Assembly (NCBI GenBank): GCA_030645495.1
Contig: JAUSLV010000030.1
Coordinates: 1-64,000 of the forward strand
Direction of reading: 5' to 3'
From: Actinomycetota bacterium
GTDB taxonomy: Bacteria; Actinomycetota; Acidimicrobiia; Acidimicrobiales; Ilumatobacteraceae
DNA: 64,000 nt
A program made the position numbers and the translations under genes. The notes below the pieces were generated by a model, which was not told the origin of the DNA, did no database searches, and saw only the letters and a program-made list of their open reading frames with translations. This document shows, in pieces, positions 60,395 to 64,000 of this stretch (positions are counted from its first letter, which is position 1; the number at the start of each line of letters is the position of its first letter).

Positions 60395-61018
60395 CTACTC
60401 GTCGCCTTCGGTTTGCGGCGGCAACTCGTGCATCGTGACCCCTTCACCGTGGTCGACACCCGACCGACCCAGCACCACCGGCACCGTGCGCGCGAGGATC
60501 GTGGCGTCCAGCCGCAACGAGCGGCGCTGCACGTACTCCACGTCGAGCGCCAGCCGCTGCGGCCAGTCGACCGCGTTGCGGCCGGCGACCTGCGCCAGGC
60601 CGGTGATCCCCGGGCGCACCTCGAAGCGACGGCGCTGGGTATCGGTGAAGCGCGGCCAATAGTGCAACGGCAGTGGGCGCGGACCCACCAGCGAGATCTC
60701 ACCACGCAGCAGGTTCCACAGCGACGGCAGCTCGTCGATGCTGGTGGACCGCAACACCCGGCCGAGACGGCCCAGCCGCTCGTGGTCGAACTCGGGCCCT
60801 TCGCGGCCCGGCACCGGCAACGCCATCGAACGCAGCTTGAGCAGCGTGAACGGCGCCCCGCCACGGCCGAGGCGTCGCTGGTTGAACAAGACCGGCGCAC
60901 CCATCTGCACCCTCACCGCCAACGCGGCCACCAGCAGGATCGGGGAGGTGAGCACCAGCCCCATGACTGCCGCCGCGATGTCGACGAGGCGTCGCACCGC
61001 ATTTGCGGCGAACCTCAA
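60395..61018 (-). CDS. initiating sugar-1-phosphate transferase (PglC/WcaJ-like)
   Basis: 207 residues from a TTG at 61018 overlapping the upstream stop (TTGA). One membrane helix (LVDIAAAVMGLVLTSPILLVAALAV) is followed by FNQRRLGRGGAPFTLLKLRSM, then SIDELPSLWNLLRGEISLVGPRPLP and FEVRPGITGLAQVAGR. It links a sugar-1-phosphate to undecaprenyl phosphate, the first step of repeat-unit assembly. It lacks the extra N-terminal helices of WbaP, so it is the short PglC form. It is in the same operon as the NeuD/PglD-like gene. Confidence 0.93.
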   Translation of the reverse strand: MRFAANAVRRLVDIAAAVMGLVLTSPILLVAALAVRVQMGAPVLFNQRRLGRGGAPFTLLKLRSMALPVPGREGPEFDHERLGRLGRVLRSTSIDELPSLWNLLRGEISLVGPRPLPLHYWPRFTDTQRRRFEVRPGITGLAQVAGRNAVDWPQRLALDVEYVQRRSLRLDATILARTVPVVLGRSGVDHGEGVTMHELPPQTEGDE

Positions 61019-61659
61019 CGCGCCCCTCGCTCGCGAGCCGGCACACCCATCACCGTGGTGCCGGCGGCGACATCGCGCACCACCGCGGCGCCGGCGCCCA
61101 CCACGGCGTCGGCCCCGATGCGGGCCAACGGCACGACGCACGATCCCACACCCAGGAGCGCTCGCTCGCCCACGGTGACGCCACCGGCGACCGCCACCCC
61201 GACCGCCACGTGCGCGAACGGCCCGATGTACACGTCGTGGTCGATCGAGCAGCGCGTGTTGAGGATCGCACCATCGGCCACGATCGCCGACGGGTTCAGC
61301 ACTGCGCCGGCCAGCACGGCGACGCCACTGCCGAGCTCGGCCGCCGCGGACACCATCGCGAACCGGCTGATCGCGTTCACCGGCGCCAGGCCGGCCTCGC
61401 GGCAGCGGGCGGTGAGCAGCTCGCGGGTGGCGTTGTGCCCAACGGCCACGAACACACGACGCACGTCGATGCGTTCCGCGATCTGCTCGAGCTCCTCGTC
61501 GCCCCCCAACACGCGACAGGGCAGACCGCTGATCCCCGACCCGTCGCGGCTGACGCAGCCCACCACGTCGAACCCCGAATCGGCGAGCGCCTCGATGCAC
61601 ACTCGCGCGTGCCCACCAGCACCCACCACGAGCACGCGTACCATGTCGGAGGCAGTCAT
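61015..61659 (-). CDS. NeuD/PglD-like sugar acetyltransferase
   Basis: 214 residues from an ATG at 61659; starts at 61668 (GTG) and 61644 are possible. The N-terminal sugar-binding Rossmann part begins VRVLVVGAGGHARVCIEAL. The C-terminal hexapeptide helix includes GVAVLAGAVLNPSAIVADGAIL, the catalytic His in CSIDHDVYIGPFAHVAVG and GIGSCVVPLARIGADAVVGA-like repeats. It N-acetylates a UDP-4-amino sugar. With a PglC-like and a PglE-like gene in the locus, a bacillosamine-like sugar is a likely product. It is coupled to the transferase gene by TTGA. Confidence 0.88.
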   Translation of the reverse strand: MTASDMVRVLVVGAGGHARVCIEALADSGFDVVGCVSRDGSGISGLPCRVLGGDEELEQIAERIDVRRVFVAVGHNATRELLTARCREAGLAPVNAISRFAMVSAAAELGSGVAVLAGAVLNPSAIVADGAILNTRCSIDHDVYIGPFAHVAVGVAVAGGVTVGERALLGVGSCVVPLARIGADAVVGAGAAVVRDVAAGTTVMGVPARERGAR

Positions 61660-61760
61660 CGTGATCACAGTACTGGCGAGGGTGCCCCAGCGGGCGGAGT
61701 GGCCCGCGTCGCGCAGGTCGGCGCGCCGGTAGCGACCGACCGACCGCCTATCCTCGCCGC

Positions 61761-62699
61761 ATGCGAGTGATCGTCACCGGGGGAGCCGGCTTCATCGGTG
61801 CAAACCTGTGCGGTGCCCTGGCGGCCCACCCGGCGATCGACACCGTCGTCGCCTTCGACGATCTGTCGACAGGTCGTCGCGAGAATCTGCACGGCGTGAA
61901 CGCCGAGCTGGTGGTGGGCACGATCCTCGATCCCGAGGCGTTGGCAACCGTGTGCGCAGGAGCGCACGCGATCGTGCACCTCGCCGCCATCGGGTCGGTG
62001 CCGCGCTCAGTGGCAGACCCGCTGCCCACCCACTTCGCCAACGCCACCGGCACGGTGAACGTGCTGCAGGCCGCACGCGAGGCAACGACCGGCGGTGCCC
62101 AGGTGGTGGTGGCCGGCAGCAGCAGCGTGTACGGCGCCAACCCTGCGTTGCCGAAGCACGAAGACCTCGCCACCAGGCCGCTGTCGCCCTACGCCGCCAG
62201 CAAGCTGGCCACCGAGGCGTACGCGCTCGCCTGGGCCGCGTCGTACCAGCTGCCGGTGATGTCGTTCAGGTTCTTCAACGTGTTCGGCCCGCTGCAGCCC
62301 GCCGACCATGCGTACGCCGCGGTCGTGCCGCGCTTCGTCGCCGCCGCGCTCGCCGGCCAGCCACTCACCGTGCACGGCGACGGCACGCAGAGCCGCGACT
62401 TCACCTACGTGGGTACCGTGGCGGGGGTGATCACCGACGCGGTGGTGCGACGGGTCACCAGCCTCGAGCCGGTGAACCTGGCGTTCGGCACGCGGCACAC
62501 GCTGTTGCAGGTGATCGAACTGCTCGAACAGCAGCTCGGGCGCACACTCGACGTGCAGTTCGAGCCGACACGCGCCGGCGACATCGCCCACTCGCAGGCC
62601 GCACACCACCGGCTCGATGCCCTGTTTCCCGGTGTCGTTCCGGTCTCGCTGGCCGACGGCCTGCGTGCGACCGTGCAGTGGATGGCGGGTCGAGTGTGA
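61761..62699 (+). CDS. NAD-dependent epimerase/dehydratase (GalE/WbpP-like)
   Basis: 312 residues. MRVIVTGGAGFIGANLCGAL is the NAD-binding GxxGxxG, followed by AFDDLSTGRRENL and HLAAIGSVPRSV. The catalytic triad is in VVAGSSSVYG and the YxxxK in SPYAASKLATEAYA. RFFNVFGPLQ, GDGTQSRDFTYV and FEPTRAGDIAHSQA match the UDP-hexosamine 4-epimerase branch. It probably supplies UDP-GalNAc-like or related sugars. Divergent from the NeuD/PglD gene; overlaps the next gene by 4 bp. Confidence 0.93.
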   Translation: MRVIVTGGAGFIGANLCGALAAHPAIDTVVAFDDLSTGRRENLHGVNAELVVGTILDPEALATVCAGAHAIVHLAAIGSVPRSVADPLPTHFANATGTVNVLQAAREATTGGAQVVVAGSSSVYGANPALPKHEDLATRPLSPYAASKLATEAYALAWAASYQLPVMSFRFFNVFGPLQPADHAYAAVVPRFVAAALAGQPLTVHGDGTQSRDFTYVGTVAGVITDAVVRRVTSLEPVNLAFGTRHTLLQVIELLEQQLGRTLDVQFEPTRAGDIAHSQAAHHRLDALFPGVVPVSLADGLRATVQWMAGRV

Positions 62700-64000
62700 A
62701 GGTCGCACCCGTCTATGTGCGACGCAATACGATCCTGCGCCGCGACCTACCGGTCGTGTGGAGCCTCGCCGCAGTGGCCGCGGTGCTGGCCTGCCTCGCC
62801 GGCTGCAAGCCCACCGGCCAGCCGGTCGTCGATGCACTCCTGACGGCAAGCCTCGCCGTGTTCACCGTATGGCTGGGCGCGTCGGCCTCGTGGTGGTCGC
62901 TGTGCGCCGCCGGCTGGGTTGCGGCCCTCGCTGCGGGCACGGTGCTCGGCGTGGCCGTCGCCGTCGTCGCGCTGGCGATCGGGCTGTACCTCGGCGACCG
63001 GCGCCGCAACCTGGCGTGGGTGCGCAGCCTGTCGGTGGCAATGGTGCTGCAAGTGCTGCTGCGCCTGGAGGTGAGCCCGTTCTTCGGGTTCTCCGCGATG
63101 GTCGCCGCCGGGGTGCTGCTGTTCCTGTGGGGCGTGTGCAGCACCCGACGGCGCGATGCGGTGCGTCGGCGGCTGAAGCTCGGGGCGTTCGTCACCGGCG
63201 GCGTTGCCCTGGCCGCCGCAGCGGCGTTCGCCGGCGGGGTGTCGACCGTGCAGTCCGACCTCGAATCCGGCTACCAACGTGTGCTCGACGGCCTCGAGCA
63301 GTTGCAGGACGGCGACGCCGATGGTGCCGCAGTGGTGCTACACGAGGCCGCCGATCAACTCGCCTCGGTGGCCGACACGGCCGATTCCGTGTGGACGCAG
63401 CCGGCACGGCTGCTGCCGGTGGTGGCCCAACACCGCAACGCGCTCGCCGACATCATCACGCAAGCCGCATCGGCTGCAGAAGCCGCAGCAACTGCACTCG
63501 ACTCGGTCGATCTCGACTCGCTCACCGTCGAGCAGGGCATGATCGACGTCGACGCCATCGCGGCGCTGGCGACGCCCCTCGCAGAGCTGCACGCGGCCGT
63601 AGAACAACTGCGCCGCTCGCTCGACGACGCCGACTCACCCTGGCTGGTCACCCCCGCCGCCGACCGCCTGCACCGCTATCAGGAACGCGCCGAGCAGGCC
63701 GCGACGCAGGCCGAAGCCAGCGCCGCAGCAGCCGCGCTGGGCCCGGATCTGTTGGGTGCGAGCGAGCGGCGCCGTTACCTCGTCGGGTTCTTGTCGCCCG
63801 CCGAAGCGCGTGGAGCGATGGGGGTGATGGGCAACTACGCGGTGATCGAGATCGACCACGGCTTGATCACGCGCACCGATTTCGGGCGCACGAACTCGCT
63901 GAGCAACGAGATCGACGCGGCCGGCGGCGTCGAACTGGATCTCACCGAGGAGTTCCGCGGTCGGTACGGCCGCTACTTCCTCGACGAGAACGGCCTGGCG
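62696..64000 (+). CDS. DUF4012 membrane-anchored protein (3' end outside window)
   Basis: A frame from a GTG overlapping the epimerase stop (GTGA) runs to the window edge without a stop: 435 codons are present. After a basic N-terminus there are several hydrophobic helices (residues about 20-140 and 160-182), then a long region rich in Ala, Leu, Gln and Asp that suggests coiled coils. The segment near residue 360, RRRYLVGFLSPAEARGAMGVMGNYAVIEID in two parts, is the hallmark of DUF4012, found beside polysaccharide export genes in actinomycetes. Its function is not established. Confidence 0.85.
   Translation, partial: MKVAPVYVRRNTILRRDLPVVWSLAAVAAVLACLAGCKPTGQPVVDALLTASLAVFTVWLGASASWWSLCAAGWVAALAAGTVLGVAVAVVALAIGLYLGDRRRNLAWVRSLSVAMVLQVLLRLEVSPFFGFSAMVAAGVLLFLWGVCSTRRRDAVRRRLKLGAFVTGGVALAAAAAFAGGVSTVQSDLESGYQRVLDGLEQLQDGDADGAAVVLHEAADQLASVADTADSVWTQPARLLPVVAQHRNALADIITQAASAAEAAATALDSVDLDSLTVEQGMIDVDAIAALATPLAELHAAVEQLRRSLDDADSPWLVTPAADRLHRYQERAEQAATQAEASAAAAALGPDLLGASERRRYLVGFLSPAEARGAMGVMGNYAVIEIDHGLITRTDFGRTNSLSNEIDAAGGVELDLTEEFRGRYGRYFLDENGLA

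Noticed and set aside
1-64000. CRISPR arrays, insertion sequences, rRNA genes or prophage blocks
   Set aside because: No regularly spaced repeats, transposase genes, rRNA or phage structural genes were seen. The only mobile-element trace is the integrase remnant at 1046-1219.

Overview
The window reads as a chromosomal segment of a high-G+C actinomycete, most likely from class Acidimicrobiia (Ilumatobacter-like). The reasons are dense genes with ATGA/GTGA overlaps, many GTG starts, a large NAD-dependent glutamate dehydrogenase, an LtbR/NdgR-type IclR regulator divergent from leuCD, and several probable leaderless starts. The class-level placement is inference; no marker gene fixes it.

Left edge (1-1.5 kb): the end of an unidentified gene, small hypothetical genes, a truncated tyrosine-recombinase remnant pointing away from the 3' end of a tRNA-Glu gene, then tRNA-Gln. 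This is the usual border of a decayed integrative element.

Core metabolism (1.5-33 kb): gltX next to the Glu and Gln tRNAs; NAD-glutamate dehydrogenase and PutA (proline to glutamate, with a divergent PAS-AraC regulator); and a dispersed branched-chain amino-acid set made of citramalate synthase (cimA), ilvE, leuB and ltbR/leuCD. CimA plus LeuCD plus LeuB make 2-oxobutyrate from pyruvate, so the organism can probably make isoleucine without threonine. cimA is preceded by a short leader peptide with four consecutive isoleucine codons, a stem-loop and an intrinsic terminator: a textbook-type attenuator with an apparently leaderless leader peptide. Between cimA and an agmatinase-like ureohydrolase lies about 700 bp without a convincing gene but with terminators on both strands. 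Other genes are an enoyl-CoA hydratase, a 2OG oxygenase, hemolysin III, lipoproteins (one FKBP), GreA, an AarF/ABC1 kinase-like protein, an MFS transporter, a VapBC pair and a DEAD-box helicase.

Unusual operon (33.2-35.9 kb): three separate PqqD-like proteins, a nucleotidyltransferase-fold protein and a protein resembling an HprK-like kinase without its P-loop. Four of the five genes are joined by 4-bp overlaps, and no radical SAM enzyme or precursor peptide is visible. This is the best candidate for an undescribed system.

Surface glycan locus (37.5-64 kb): glycosyltransferases (GT2 and GT4), methyltransferases, a polysaccharide deacetylase, O-acyltransferases, an ABC flippase, a GT4-GNAT fusion, a PglE-like aminotransferase, a Wzz/BY-kinase, a Wzy-like polymerase, a nucleotide-sugar dehydrogenase, a PglC-like initiating transferase, a PglD/NeuD-like acetyltransferase, a GalE-like epimerase and a DUF4012 protein that runs off the window. 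Its left half (about 37.5-51.7 kb) has more A/T in third positions and mixed gene orientation, suggesting transfer. The right half has the G+C of the core genome and carries the chain-initiation and export-control genes.
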